Below are positions 12,450-24,634 of a stretch of DNA of 64,000 nucleotides, in pieces. A program made the translations under genes and the position numbers. The notes under the pieces are model-generated. The model worked only from the letters and a program-made list of their open reading frames with translations, was not told where the DNA came from and ran no database searches. Positions within the stretch are counted from its first letter, which is position 1; each line of letters opens with the position of its first letter. Location: NCBI GenBank assembly GCA_035771165.1, contig JAWNZC010000031.1, positions 643,501 through 707,500 on the forward strand, written 5' to 3'. The stretch comes from Paragorgia papillata (lineage: Eukaryota; Cnidaria; Anthozoa; Scleralcyonacea; Coralliidae).

Positions 12450-13690
12450 TGTTTTAAAAAATGCTGTTATAAATAATAATGGAGGAAAGTTGAAAACCTT
12501 TCTCAACTCTTAATTTCGCTCTTTCAGTAGGCACATCAATTCGAATAGGTCCCCTTCTTAAATACTATACGAGACACGTTCTACATAATGTCTGACGGTT
12601 AAAAACCCAACAGAACATAATTTTTACCTGTCTATATAGTTATCCCTATCCGTTGAAATCTTCTATAGTATTCCAAAACAATTATCTTGCTTTATCTGGT
12701 AGCTTCAGCCGTCAGCATTAACCGCAAACTAAAGAAACAAAACAACAAATGCTCCTCATCGCTGTTAAAACGCCTTTCGTCATTTCTCTAATAATCTGTT
12801 GACAGCTGGTGAGCTGAAAGCACTTGAAAGCGATGGCGTTGTCGTGAATTATATAGCAGCTTCGTAAATTTAAACAGCATGGGCATCGGCAAACTTATGC
12901 ATTTGTCTTCATCACACAGCCACAAGAATTAGATGGTTATAAACTCAAAAAAACCCGGCTAATTATTATATTCATATCGAACTTTTTAAAAAAATTATGA
13001 TGTGTTTTCTTCAAAAGCGCCGTTCTCTGTCATCATCAATCACTACAAACACGCTTGCTTTCAGGAGTGTTTAGAAAAATCGAAAACTTAAGGCCGGGCT
13101 TTACCTGAAAAACAGGCACTTTTTGTTTCGGCTATAAAAATTGCAGATTTAATCTATGCCATAACAATTAATATATTTTTGGAAAGCTTATGAGCTAAAG
13201 ATTTTAAATATGATTAGTAAAATAACATGTAACTTGACACCAGGCTGTGAAACGGAAGCTTGCGTATCAACACCTGTTACTACTTGAGAAAAGATTTATG
13301 CATTATGCATGTAGAACAATAATTAAAATACCCTCCCTGTGTTATTCAAATGGCAACAGGTTCCTTATTGATAAGAATGAGGCATTTTACCAAATTTTGG
13401 CATGCTAAAACACCGGCCTCAAGTTACAGGGTAAAAACTGGGTGACTTTTCATTTCATTTTTTTTTTATGAGAGTCGTATGGCAAATCGCTTCATTCAAA
13501 TCAATTAACTCACTTTGAACTAACTGTCCTGAAAATTTCAGGTCAATAGCTGAAATCCTTCTCAAGATGTCGTAGGGTACAATAATATTGATTAATGATT
13601 ACTTAGAAAATCTCACGTTACTTGTATGAAAAAAAGTTCGCAGTTTGGTCCTAGGAGCCCAAGGTGGAAAATCAAAAAGCCCAAGCTTCA
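12450..13690. other. No feature recognised
   Basis: About 1.2 kb of AT-rich sequence without a convincing ORF, tandem repeat or inverted repeat on reading. Ancient repeat sequence cannot be excluded. Confidence 0.4.
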
Positions 13691-14366
13691 TATGTGACTC
13701 TTTCAGACTCCCGAAGGGCTTCCTCCCGTTGGCTACCTAAAAGCTCCAACCCCTGGCGGCGCATCTTTTCCTTCGCAGTAGCTTGATCCTTTCAACCCAG
13801 AAATAATAGAGTCACCTATTATAACAGTACTTGTGGGTTTTACAGCCGAAGCCGCACCAGTTTCAACTTCTTCTGTATCTTTGACATTGCTTTTGGAATT
13901 ATTTTAAGATTTTTCTTTAGTTACCGATTTCTTATGTTCGTCATTCTTTGCAGGGGCGGACTGGCAGCAGAAAAGTTACCGGGAAATTAGATGAAAGTGG
14001 CGCCTGGCCGAGTGCAAAGCCTGAGTGTTCTAAGGGTCCCGGCCGAGGAGTGCGCGTGCTGTTCTGGCTTCTAGGAAATTTTTGACCCTCTGAAGTTATA
14101 TTTCCACGACTTTGAGAGCGGCATTTTTCATTTTAAGTACGATTTATGTATGCCCATATTTTTTGTGACTACAACATTTAATAGACAATAATATAATTAT
14201 TATATACTACGAGTGAATTACTGTTCCAAGGCGTAAAATATCGCGCGCACGACTTTTCTATTGTACAAATTGAATAGTTTTCTACTTCGTTCCACATGGA
14301 AACTCACAAGACAAAAGAAAAAAGTCGAGCGCACGATATTTCACGCCTAGTTGAAATCCAGCTTTA

Positions 14367-15774
14367 GGGGCTGTTCACATGGGAGACAGGACGGGACAAG
14401 TAAGCGGGACGGGACGTTTTTCATCCCTGGTTTATATTAGAATGTTTTCAGGCAGGATAATTGCGACCGGGACCTTTCACAACACAGCTAGAAAGTCGTA
14501 AAAACTACAGAATAACAGAGAAATAAATAGAATTTGACGTATTATAAAGAGCTGCTGTCCTCCTACTAGCCGTTATCACTAATTTGTATCGAATAAACAG
14601 CTTAAGAATCAAAATAAATACTCGAAACGGTATCCGTCATCATGGCTAGAAATCCAGGACACTCAGCGGCAGTGGCCTGTGGGCTCATATTTAGATGGAA
14701 ATATTAATTTGAAAATTCTGATGGCTAAATATCGATCATTTCGGCTATAAACAGAAGTCTATAGTAATAAATTAAAGTGGAGTTATTCGCTGAAATGTCT
14801 TATTGACCCATTTCTTACCCAAATATCAAATTACAAAAGGTTTAATCGTCTAGACAGGCCTGTACACTCATACTCACAAAAATTGCCGCAATAAATTTCG
14901 GTTATTATTTCTGAATCCACAGTCACATTTAATAATAATAACAGCGGTTAAGACCCTGGCAACCTAGCAACAGCTCCATAAGAAATGGCGGACAAGAACC
15001 CGAAATTATCGAGGAATGCATTGCTTCTTCACGCCGAGTTCAGTATTTATCTCGGCGCTTGATGGATTAAATTACAACGACTCGGATGCAATAAATCGTA
15101 CATTTTAAGGTCTTTGGGAACCTATTAAACAACGAAAAAGTGGAACGAACAACTCCGCAAAACAAAGTAACGTTCATCCCGAGCAAATTCAGACGTTCGC
15201 ATCGTGGACAAACAACACAGAAGCAGCCAAAATTGGAGCTCCAAAATAAGTTCTATAGCAGATTAATAGACTTTAAACAGCGAATAAGAGGTATGCTAAC
15301 GAGGGGCTCGGGAACCTATTTAGGACGCTTCAAACTTAATAGAAATTGTAGTGCTCAACGATTGTTCAATTTGGTGAAGTTTTGGACGTTCGCATGTCGG
15401 AATTTACAATAGTAAATAACCGAAAATGATTGTTCTTTATATTTCCTTAAGAAATCTATTGAAGGACGCCATATTGAATTAATTAAAATGGGATTCAGTG
15501 CGCATGCTCTGCCGCCATGTTGTCCTCGATTTCTGGCCATGATCGTCCCAGTTAGCATTAGGCAGGTATTAACAGAAGTCACGCCTAGGCGGGACAGGGC
15601 GTCACAGCATTTATATATTATGGTTGAGCTAGGAAACCGGGATTCCGGTTAGGCGGGACGGGATAAAAATGTCCCGGCAAACACATTCTTCATATAAACG
15701 AAATGAGATAAATAAAGGGAAAATATTACAGCGATGCGATCCGACCCCGTCCCGTCTTCCATGTAAACAACCTC
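14367..15774. mobile_element. PIF/Harbinger-like non-autonomous element, TTA TSD
   Basis: The left end is GGGGCTGTTCACATGG and the right end is the complement of GAGGTTGTTTACATGG. TTA flanks both sides (14364-14366 and 15775-15777), the three-base TWA target typical of PIF/Harbinger. GGGACGGGAC motifs occur near both ends. Without the LTR inserted in it, the element is about 0.5 kb and non-coding. Confidence 0.7.
14639..15543 (-). mobile_element. Solo LTR of a BEL/Pao-type element, minus strand, 905 bp
   Basis: This 905 bp segment is the inverted counterpart of 52491-53394, with high similarity throughout. The latter lies directly upstream of BEL/Pao gag, so both are read as LTRs. It ends in short inverted repeats (ATCATGGCTAGAAATC and GATTTCTGGCCATGAT) and is flanked by the 4 bp CGTC (14635-14638 and 15544-15547), a length usual for BEL/Pao. 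A lone LTR is normally left by recombination between two LTRs. Its ends are not the usual TG..CA unless the boundary is set three bases further in. Confidence 0.6.
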
Positions 15775-16142
15775 TTAATATTAGACTTATTAGAGTTACA
15801 AAATTTATTGTATACCCGAAAAATTACGATGGTTACATCTTATGAAGAGTGAGTAACAAAGAAAAGATAACACAATTACATGCAGAGTAAATAGTTTAGA
15901 AAATACAAATTGTATATCATTGTGTTTACGACTTGTAGTATAGGAATGTTAGTTGTCTTTTATGGGGGCGCCTGGAACGGAAAACCAAGGGGCGCACCGG
16001 GAAATTTCCCGGTATCCCGGTGGGCCAGTCCGCCTCTGATTCTTTGTTGGATTTTCTTTGTCCTTTGATCTGGCGCCATTGACCGCTGTTGTTTTGGTTG
16101 TGGTTGTTTTAACATCACTTTGAAGGATCGGTCCAGCCTTTA

Positions 16143-18825
16143 ATTTTTTAATTTTTTTTTAAATTTTAATCAGTTTCTAAATTAGCATATTACAGAAATA
16201 ATTATAATAATTAATTACAATAATAATGCAATTTATGGTCAGTTTAAAACAGAAATCATGTTTCCATAACATAAACTGCCAATTACAATACAATAAATCA
16301 CAATATTACTGACATACGATACAGATACTAATGTTTTTAAAAACAAACAGAAAGTTTAAAAAATAATTATTCGAAAAGAGAGGTATTAGACAAGAATTTA
16401 TCGGAGTAGAAATTAATAAGCTTTCTTCTAAATCCAAGAAGTGATTCCGACTCTCTAATATGTAATGGTAAAATATTCCATAAACGACACACGCGGACAA
16501 AATAAGAATTCTTAAATGCTTCAGTTCTACTAAAGGGGATCTTTAAAGTAAGATAATCAATATTTCTAAGAGGCTTATCACATGAACGAAAGGTCACATA
16601 GTTAGAAATGTCAACATGACATAAACCCCTAAGGCATTTGAACAAAAAGATGATATCACAAATTTCTCTGCGATAGGCTAACGGAAGCAAGTGCAAGTGA
16701 TTAAGACGTTCGGGATATGATAGTTCCCTCCCAACAATAAACCTGGTGGCCCTTCGCTGAATGCGTTCAAGTGCTATTATGTTTCTCTTAGTATGTGGTG
16801 ACCATACCACACTGGCATATTCCAGTCGAGACCTAACCCAAGTAATATATAGCAACTTCTTAATGCTCGAGTCACTGATGTCCTTACAAGAGCGATATAA
16901 AACATTCAGCATCTTTTGCGCCTTAGCTGTGGCATAATCAACATGATTATTCCAGCTTAAATTGTGGGTTATAAGAACTCCAAGGTCCTTTTCAACCTCC
17001 ACACGTTCTAACTTCATATTCTCTAAATAGTAATCTCTTTCAAAAACTGACTTGATACGAGCAATACGCAGTACCTTACACTTCTTAACGTTAAATTCCA
17101 TACCCCAGGTAGATGCCCATTTGCACAAATTAGTGAGGTCATTCTGTAATTTGATTCCATCATCCTGACCAAGAATTAAGCGGAAACATTTGGAATCATC
17201 CGCAAAAAGCGGCAAGGATGTGCCCTGTGATATTGAACTAGGCATATCATTTATGAATATCAAAAACAACACGGGTCCTAATATGGACCCCTGAGGAACT
17301 CCAGACGTTACAGGTAAGAAAATGGACTTCTCACCGTTAATTATAACTCTGTGCCTTCTACCAGTCAGGTAGGACCGGAACCATGACAGTAGCGAGCCCT
17401 TAATGCCAAGGCATTCAAGCTTGATCAGTAATCTTTCGTGAGGAACCCTGTCAAAGGCCTTTGAGAAATCAAGGTAGATAACATCGACCTGTTGCTTTTT
17501 TTCTAGAGCCAAAGAGAAATGATGAACTACTTGAGTCAGCTGGGTAATAGTAGATTTACCAGGCAAGAAGCCATGCTGCCACTCAGTGAGATGTGGGGAG
17601 ACAAAGTCATACGTGTGATGGAAAACTTGCTTCTCAAATAATTTCGACAAAACATCCAAAAGAGATATTCCTCTATAATTGAGCACTTGTGACTTTGCCT
17701 CACTTTTGTAAATAGGAACTAAGTTAGCATCCTTCCATTTCTCATGAAATTGCCCCAGATTTAATGACATATTAAACAGTTCGCACAAAGATGGTGCGAT
17801 TTCGTCAGCACAGGCACGTAATAATTTTAGAGATATACCCAAAGAAGCTTTAGTAACATCAAGTGATTTGAGTTCATTAAGCACACTCTCATTGCTAACA
17901 ATAAAACCCATAAGCTCAGATTCAACACCATAATTAGGAATTGGCAGAGAATTAATATCTGACATATCTGGTGGAACAAAAACAGAGTGAAAGTAGGCAT
18001 TAAATAAATTCGTCTGATCTAATGGCTTAGACGCATGTACTGAACCGTATTCGACAACTCCGGGGATACTATTTGAATTAGTAATGAACTTGTAGTATTT
18101 CCAAAATTTACGCGGATTAACCTTAAGAGAATCACCAAGATCGTTTAAGTGACTACGCTTCTTGAACTTAATAAGTTTCTTGACTTGATGCCTAATATTG
18201 CGAAACTTGGCCCATTGATGAATAGAGTCGTTCTTCTTCGCTTTGCGTGTAATTCTGTTTTTCTTCCTCAACAATTTCATTACTTCACCGTCGATCCACG
18301 GCGGTCTATTTGCGTCTTTAATAATTATCTTGGGAACAAATTCGTCAATGCATGTTAACAATAGATCTTCCCAACAAGCAAGGCTGCTGTCAATGTCACC
18401 TTCCACATTAGCTGTGTCCCATGGGAGTGATCTCAATGTTGACTTTAAAACGCATAAATCAGCTTGTTTAATATTATAAACAGTACGCCGATGTTTTTTT
18501 AAGCGATTTGTTCTGATAAGTAAAGAAAAGGCAACCACATAGTGGTCTGAGAGTATAAGGTCAGCGTTTACATTGACATCAGATATTTCATCAGGATAAT
18601 TACTTAGGATTAAATCCAAGATAGCCTGGTTGCCGTTGGAAACTCTGGTAGGATCCGTGACTACTTGAGTGAGATAATTCGTGTTAATTAAGTCGCAGAA
18701 TTCGGTTCCGAAAGCAGAATTTTCAGTATCAGTTACGACATCCCAATCAATGTGTGGCATATTGAAGTCACCAAGTATACACAGCCTGTTGGACTCACCA
18801 TGCAAGTTATTCAGCATTGATTGTT
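16143..18825 (-). mobile_element. 5'-truncated LINE, CR1/Jockey-like, RT ORF open
   Basis: The minus strand is open from the second half of an APE-type endonuclease (CILGDFNMPHIDWD, then SDHYV) through a linker (RPPWIDGEV) to a full reverse transcriptase. The RT motifs include YRGISLL, DFSKAFDRVPHERL, TSGVPQGSILGPVLF and the catalytic FADD. The C-terminal region ends at a stop at 16367-16369. The first half of the endonuclease and ORF1 are absent. The element is flanked by a 6 bp duplication, TAAAGG on the minus strand (18826-18831 and 16137-16142), and ends in an A-rich tail. The 925-residue open frame from 19144 is therefore a chimera of the host ORF and the LINE. Confidence 0.85.
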
Positions 18826-19149
18826 CCTTTACACCTTTCTTAGACATTATGATGTCGTGGGTTGTTAACAGAGTTTGTTTTTCAGATTCAGACTTACGTA
18901 GACTCTCTGATAAACGACGAACTTCTTCCTTCAGTCCCGTAGCTTCGATATTTAATTTACATATTGTTTCTTTGGGCACTTGAACAGCTTCGGTTTCACA
19001 ATTATTATTTATTGAGTTTATAGATTGATCTGAACACAAATGGGATTTCAGACGAAAAAAGTCAACAGAATTAAATATAGAAGTGCGGGTTTGTTTTCTA
19101 GCCATTAATATATTAAAAAATTGTAAACACTGCTTTGTCGACAAATATC

Positions 19150-20360
19150 GAGTACGCTAAATTGCTAGCGGCCGTGTCTTGAACATACTGAAAAATATAA
19201 GAATTTTAAACTTTAGTATTATTTAATTTATGAGGTATATGCTAAAGCAATCATTCACCTCATGCAGTGTCGGTGAATAGTTGACGAATTTTAAGATAAT
19301 TTGTATTCTTATCATGCCTTTTCAACTAAATTTAGTGATTCATGTCAGTTTGAGATATAGGAGGAAGAAATTATACAAATTGAACAAATGTTCACCTCAA
19401 TTATCTCTTAAAATACTGATAGTTTGTCATGCTTCATTCATGATAAACACTCGGCAGTGTGCTTCGTCAGGATATCAAAACACCTCATAGTTTGGTCATA
19501 AAACATTCAACAATCGTCTCGGTGTTTCAATATCCTGATGAAACATTCTTTGTGTTATTTACTATAAATGTTATATGGCTATTTTTGTAAGCGGTCTCGA
19601 TCGTGAAATCTAGCAATTTGATTGGTTCCTGAGCGCTCTTGGGTCTGCCGTTCGTGACCGCTGGCCACTAGTTGCTGACGCGGTGAAATTTTTTTCCAAC
19701 AAAATGAAAGTCATGTCAGTATATGCAATAAGACGGATAATAATTTTAGCTCATTTTAGCTTCAACTCATTGTTGAAATATATATCGTATATGCTGTTAG
19801 AAATTTTGTTAATTTTTGTGACTAATTCGGTGTGATCTTGCTTGCTTGTCTTGGACCTCACCTACGTCATACTCGACAGCTATCGCCAGATATTCGGCAC
19901 GATCGCCATATAGTCGAGAAGATCGCCATTGATCGCAAGGTATTCGAGAAGTACTCGAGCAGTTAATTTTGTGGGAATAAACTAAAGTGAATCTCATCTT
20001 TGCATTTTGGTTGGTTTTGATTTTTGAAAAGTGTTAATTATTACTTTGCAAATCTTTTTTCTTCGAACGGTTTCTGACATTGATCAGTTTATAAATGGTA
20101 AGAAATAGTTTCAAAACTGTGACGTTGTTTATCTTATATACTATAATTATACAAAATCTATAAATACTTGATCGGAAACAAATTTAATATCTCAAAGCCA
20201 ACCTCGTACTTCGGTACTTTATAGCAGTACTAGAAATATTCAGCTTATAAAGTTCGCTAGAATTTGGGCCTTCAACCTTCTTTTCTCGAATAAATTGTCA
20301 ATATACGCCAAAGTATTTTATATAAATGATTTATGATAATATTTAATTTTGGTTGAATTG
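19150..20360. other. No gene recognised; repeat fragments
   Basis: Intergenic AT-rich DNA. 19235-19560 resembles the dispersed repeat at 21060-21330. Clusters of CGATCGCCA/TATTCGAGAAG words occur at 19860-19960. No supported ORF. Confidence 0.4.
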
Positions 20361-20367
20361 TGGATAC

Positions 20368-20990
20368 AATTATAGAATACCCCGCATGTGAAATGGTATA
20401 TGTAGACTGGCTACGCGGCTACGTGGCTACGCGGCTACGTGGCTACGCGGCGGTAGCTATAGCTAGGTACAAAGGTAGTCAGGTAAGTTGCTGCTGCTTT
20501 GTTGTGAATGTATTGCTTGAATTTCAAGTTTCTTTCTTCAGAAGGAAGTACTTGGGAAAATTTGGTTTGGCTAAAGCAGAGAATACGCGTCCATTTAAAT
20601 TGAAATATAGTAAGGTTAGGGTTCATGGTTCCATTGTATGGGGGTGAGGTAATCCTAATTTTCCATACCACAAACTACCCCGATTTGTGATTAGGGTTAG
20701 GGTTCATGGTTCCATTGTATGGGGGTAAGGTAATCGTAATTTCCATACCTCAAACTTCCCTGATTTGTGATTAGGGTTACGCTTAATATTAGGATTACGA
20801 TTAACATAAGGTTAAGTAATGGATTGGGAGACTAGTCGCGTAACCGCGTAGCCACGTAGTGGCGTAGTCGCGTAGCCACGTAGCCGGGCGTGGACGCGTA
20901 CGCGCGTAGGCGCGTGGTTGCCACGTTGCCAGGAACGTAGCCACATAGCGATTGAGAGGAGCAATTTCAATTACGGGGTATTCTATAATT
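20368..20990. repeat. Inverted-repeat element with GC-rich CGTAGCCA arrays, ~620 bp
   Basis: The ends AATTATAGAATACCCCG (20368) and its complement (ending 20990) are perfect. Just inside both ends are CG-rich units (GGCTACGCGGCTACGTGGC on the left, the complement on the right). The centre (20610-20785) holds two ~86 bp tandem units containing TTAGGGTTCATGGTTCC. It resembles a MITE. CpG density is far above the surroundings. Confidence 0.65.
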
Positions 20991-21059
20991 ACTCCGAATT
21001 GTGTGTTGTGCTCACTGGTCAGTGACTCATGTTTATACTGCATGTACAGTACATGTAAT

Positions 21060-21330
21060 TATCATATCCAAACACCGAGACGTTTGAACAAACTTCGAGG
21101 TGTTTGGATATCCTGATGAAACACTCCTCCCAGTGTATGATATAGCATCTCAAACAAATCAGTATTTTAAGAGAAAATCAAGATGAAAGTTTGCTTAATT
21201 TATGTAATTTCTTGTTCCGATATCCAAACCACCGACACGGTACTGATTTCCTTTGTGTTTTCTTCATAAATTATTAATGAGTTTGAGATGTATATATCAT
21301 ACACGAAATATTAATTTAAGTATATATCAC
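21060..21330. repeat. Dispersed repeat related to 19235-19560
   Basis: GTTTGGATATCCTGATGAAACAC (written in part: GGATATCCTGATGAAACA) at 21105 resembles AATATCCTGATGAAACATTC at 19529. Both regions also share ATTTTAAGAG..AATC and GATTTCCTTTGTG-type blocks. Inverted partial copies (GATATCCAAACACCGA) lie at 21065 and 21220. It is probably an old MITE family. Limits are not defined. Confidence 0.4.
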
Positions 21331-22968
21331 AGTACCCTGTATTTACACTATAAACATGTATATAAGAAATTTATGCTGACAAAATATGTTGACTGTTACA
21401 TAGACATTACAAAACCTTGACTTGGTGTTTTGTTCAATTGTTTTAGGTGTTACTCAATATGTTGTATAATGAAATTAAGAATCCAAAGTTTGTGCACACC
21501 AGAGCTGCTACAGCGGTCTGACCACAGAATAGTAGATACACCAGAAGTCTGACTTTTGTGAAAGTACAAAAATATTCTATAATCTGGTGTCTAAGTGCCA
21601 CCAATTGTATATTTTGATAAATTGTTGAAAAGCTATTGTGAAGTGTTGGGAAACTTAAAGCCTTGAATATGTTGAAAGCCTTGAAATGAAGAATATATAT
21701 GTTGAAACTACAATACTGAGTATTGTCGTACTGTCTTATTTAAAATACTAGCAGAATCACAAAATGTTAGTGATGTGCATTACACTTGAATGCCACTGAC
21801 AGCATATCTGGGGTGATTAATTCTTTGAAAGTTTTCACCATGAAGAATATTTATTTGGTAAGCTTTCGGCCTGAGTGAACAGGCTGAAATGCTATAAATA
21901 TTTTACATGGTATTTCCACAAAAATAATCTACATGTATATGATCTGGGATGAATTGTACAAAGCCCAGATACCTTGTCTAATAGGCAATTCCCATTATAG
22001 CAAAGCATCATGGGAAATGTGGTAGGCTTCACTTGCAGGCGAAATGGCCGCCGCGAAGCGAGCATTTTGCTTGTGAGAAGAATGGATTCTTTTATGCACA
22101 TTTTTTGTAGCGCAGGAGAATTTCGAAAAGGGCAATGTATTTGTGGGACTATAAAGAACGTTGTGTGCCAAAGACAGCGAAATCAGAGCAGAAATGGACG
22201 AGAAAATTGCTATAGAGCTATTGAAGGAGTGAAGAATATGCGAGTAAATACGTTCCAGAAGGGAGGTTTCTCTCGACGTTTTCAGGTGAGTAAGCTTAGT
22301 GAACATAGGACAGCTCATCATTTTGCCTCCCAGACATGTGTGTGTTGTTGTTCTATCGCGATCTCGTGTTTTCTGAATTACCAAGTGTTCTGTAATGATT
22401 TTTTCGTTTGTTGAAATTGACAACTTTTGGCGACGATGTCTGTCATTCGTTCGATTAAGCATGTCCCCTCTGAAGACAATGTTTTTAAAGAGTCTTTAAA
22501 TTTTTTGGCGCGGAAACAACCCGGCTTTATCGGCAGCGGCACTGGCACTTTGTAAAAACACCAAGAAGAAAGCGAAGAAAGCACTTTTGCCTGGGTTTCT
22601 ACTGTTGTTTTTTATTTCTATTCTGTTTCCATTGTTGTGGTCGGTTCATATCCTGTCAAATAAACCAGCAGGTTCTAGAACTATTGTAGGCTGTAAATAT
22701 ATATTCATAACTATAAATTCGTTTAAAACGTTGAAAATTTACCGAGTTTTGTTGCTGTGTTGTAGGCAACAAGCTTCGTAAAACACAAGGGGTGGTTCCA
22801 GGGGGGCAGGGGTGTTACACCCCTGTTGGGGAACCATAGCCGCCCCCCCCCCCCCCCCCAGGCCCCATCGGGGGAAACTTACCAAGTTGCCAGGGAATCT
22901 GAAAGGAAAATCGTATTTTCGTCAATTGGCAAATAACTTTTTAACTGATTAAGCCAGACAAGTAATTA

Positions 22969-24634
22969 CCATAGTTGACCAGGTAAGTGCCCATTTGAAG
23001 CAAGCACCCACCCCCACCCCTGTTTAAGGAAAAAGTAACTTTCCAGGCTATTTTTAAACATTCTCTCAGTACAACTGACCACATCTTCACAAAGGGACTG
23101 AAGATGATCTCGTTTCAGACAACTTTCCTGCATTAGACAAAGGTGACCTACCTGGAGAACTTGGGACATATTGTTTGACTTGTACTCAGATTCAGGCTTT
23201 GATGAACATGATCTATTATAGACTTTTATACCATATAAACACATATTTTTAAATTCATATTTTGTAATATAGTTTTGTTTGTTTCAATATATTAATAATT
23301 AAGAGTATAAAAATCATTACCAGAAATTTGGGACAAGATGGCGTCGCGTGGGCGCATATAGGCCATTAAACATGACGGCCAAATCGTATAAGGAATAATA
23401 CAGTAAAATCGTAAATTTTAAAATTTATCCTACTAGGGACATAGACTTTTCGGTTGCGGAGCTCGATTCCTGTAAAGAGTTAAGTAAGGAAACGTTATAA
23501 CAAAAAATGTTCGCTTACCGAAATACACAGCCGGTTCCCAACATCGATTTATTTACGCTGCTTATTTGACTCATTCTGTTATGTAAGCCATAGTAATCCT
23601 GCTAAACATGCGATACAAATCTGCCAAATACACCACTTTCCTTGCGAACGATGCAGAGTGCGGAGCTTGCTATGTATTTAGGAATGTTCGAACTGCTAAT
23701 ATAACTCGTAAATATCTCCGTATCTAACAACATTGCGGTTCCCAAAGCCTTTAAACTTTCTTGGTTTTACAGTGTGTTTGAGCAATACACCAAATCGTAG
23801 TTTTATTCAGGCCCACATGCAAATTAGTTTCCTTTTCAATTTGGGCCTCTATGCAAATTACATCGTGTCTATTAAAGCATAACGGGAAGATAACATAGGC
23901 TGGGACTATTTTTTCATGTTTTGAGTTCATTATTTTTAGACACTACGTTTAGGATTATTGTCAAGGATAATTGAGAAGCAAATTTTATCCTTATAGAATA
24001 CCTAAGCATTAAAAGGTTTCTGAAATCAGAAATGTTATGTTTACTGCGGCTGCTTCAGCCTCATGTTATAAACGAACTACGTTTTATCCCGACTCAGACT
24101 GTATGCACAGTCGAAACTCCGATTTCGTCTATCAGCAGGAGGCCGTTATGTCTAAACGTGGAGTTGAGCTGCGAGAAGGACAAACGACGAAGCCACGGAG
24201 GTCTCTTCTCTTTCGAGCAGCCTGCAGCCATGTTTGTTTACTTTGAAAGCAGAGGCGATCTTTGTTCTTAGCAGCCATTTGCATTTTCGCAAAATATTTA
24301 CTGTATATTATTATCATGGGAGTAACCACTGGCTACGAACGTGGCCGCAAAATGTCCCAAATTTCTGGTAATGTGGTTTTGTTTGTTTTCATATATATTT
24401 CAGAGTGTTGTGTTGACTTAAAACATGTAAAATCGTTTTTTCACATAAGGCACATTTTGCTCATGTAAGCACCCACTGCTCATGTAAGATGTAAGTGCCT
24501 ACCTTTAACAAAAATTTAAACATTGTGGGGGAGGGTGCCATCCTCGTTCCCAGTGCCTCCTTGGTACACTGGGAAATCAGTTTCCCAGTGTACTGTGGAG
24601 GTGCTGGGGAGGGCGCTTACCTGGTCAGCTATGG
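22969..24634. mobile_element. Mariner-type non-autonomous element with TA TSD (inside palindrome arm)
   Basis: The ends are CCATAGTTGACCAGGTAAG (22969) and the near-complement ending at 24634, flanked by TA on both sides. The uninterrupted site is preserved in the opposite palindrome arm near 25675 and supports the TA duplication. No transposase is seen; more than 60% of the interior is a second element. Confidence 0.65.
23320..24368. mobile_element. Nested inverted-repeat element, TA-flanked, 1049 bp
   Basis: It begins CCAGAAATTTGGGACA at 23320 and ends with the perfect complement at 24368; TA flanks both ends. Interior sequence near both ends is rich in GATGGC/GCCATC. No ORF is convincing. 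It is the third level of nesting in this arm. Confidence 0.6.

Larger units (their letters stand above)
13951..16038. mobile_element. hAT-type DNA transposon shell with 8 bp TSD
   Basis: The left end starts CAGGGGCGGACTGGC at 13951; the right end is its near-complement, GCCAGTCCGCCTCTG, ending at 16038. The 8 bp ATTCTTTG is present on both sides (13943-13950 and 16039-16046). Such ends and an 8 bp duplication are diagnostic of hAT elements. No transposase is inside; most of the interior is a later Harbinger-like insertion, so the original was a short non-autonomous element of about 0.7 kb. Confidence 0.85.
13700..19144 (-). pseudogene. SGNH-hydrolase-type repeat ORF, split by a LINE and a hAT element
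   Basis: Minus strand. 19144-18832 encodes a start (MARKQTRTSIF) and a coiled-coil-like run (LKEEVRRLSESLRKSE). The frame resumes at 16136-16047 (KAGPILQSDVK onward) and again below 13943, reaching TSTVIIGDSIISGLKG. That run is the GDS block I of an SGNH hydrolase. Removing the LINE with one copy of its 6 bp duplication restores an open frame across the first gap. A TAA follows the hAT insertion point (near 13910), and the frame is lost after the GDS block. Below it, about 13780-13670, a different frame is open and charged (EKMRRQGLELLGSQREEA). ORFs with coiled coil plus SGNH domains occur in repeats of marine invertebrates. The exact family is unproven. Confidence 0.5.

Noticed and set aside
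20620..20790. Telomere-like TTAGGG words
   Set aside because: Only two or three TTAGGGTT words within ~86 bp tandem units; not a telomeric array.
21995..22462. 155-codon minus-strand ORF in palindrome arm (and its mirror)
   Set aside because: Overlaps other open frames on the opposite strand; identity between arms keeps all frames open, so it is no evidence of coding.
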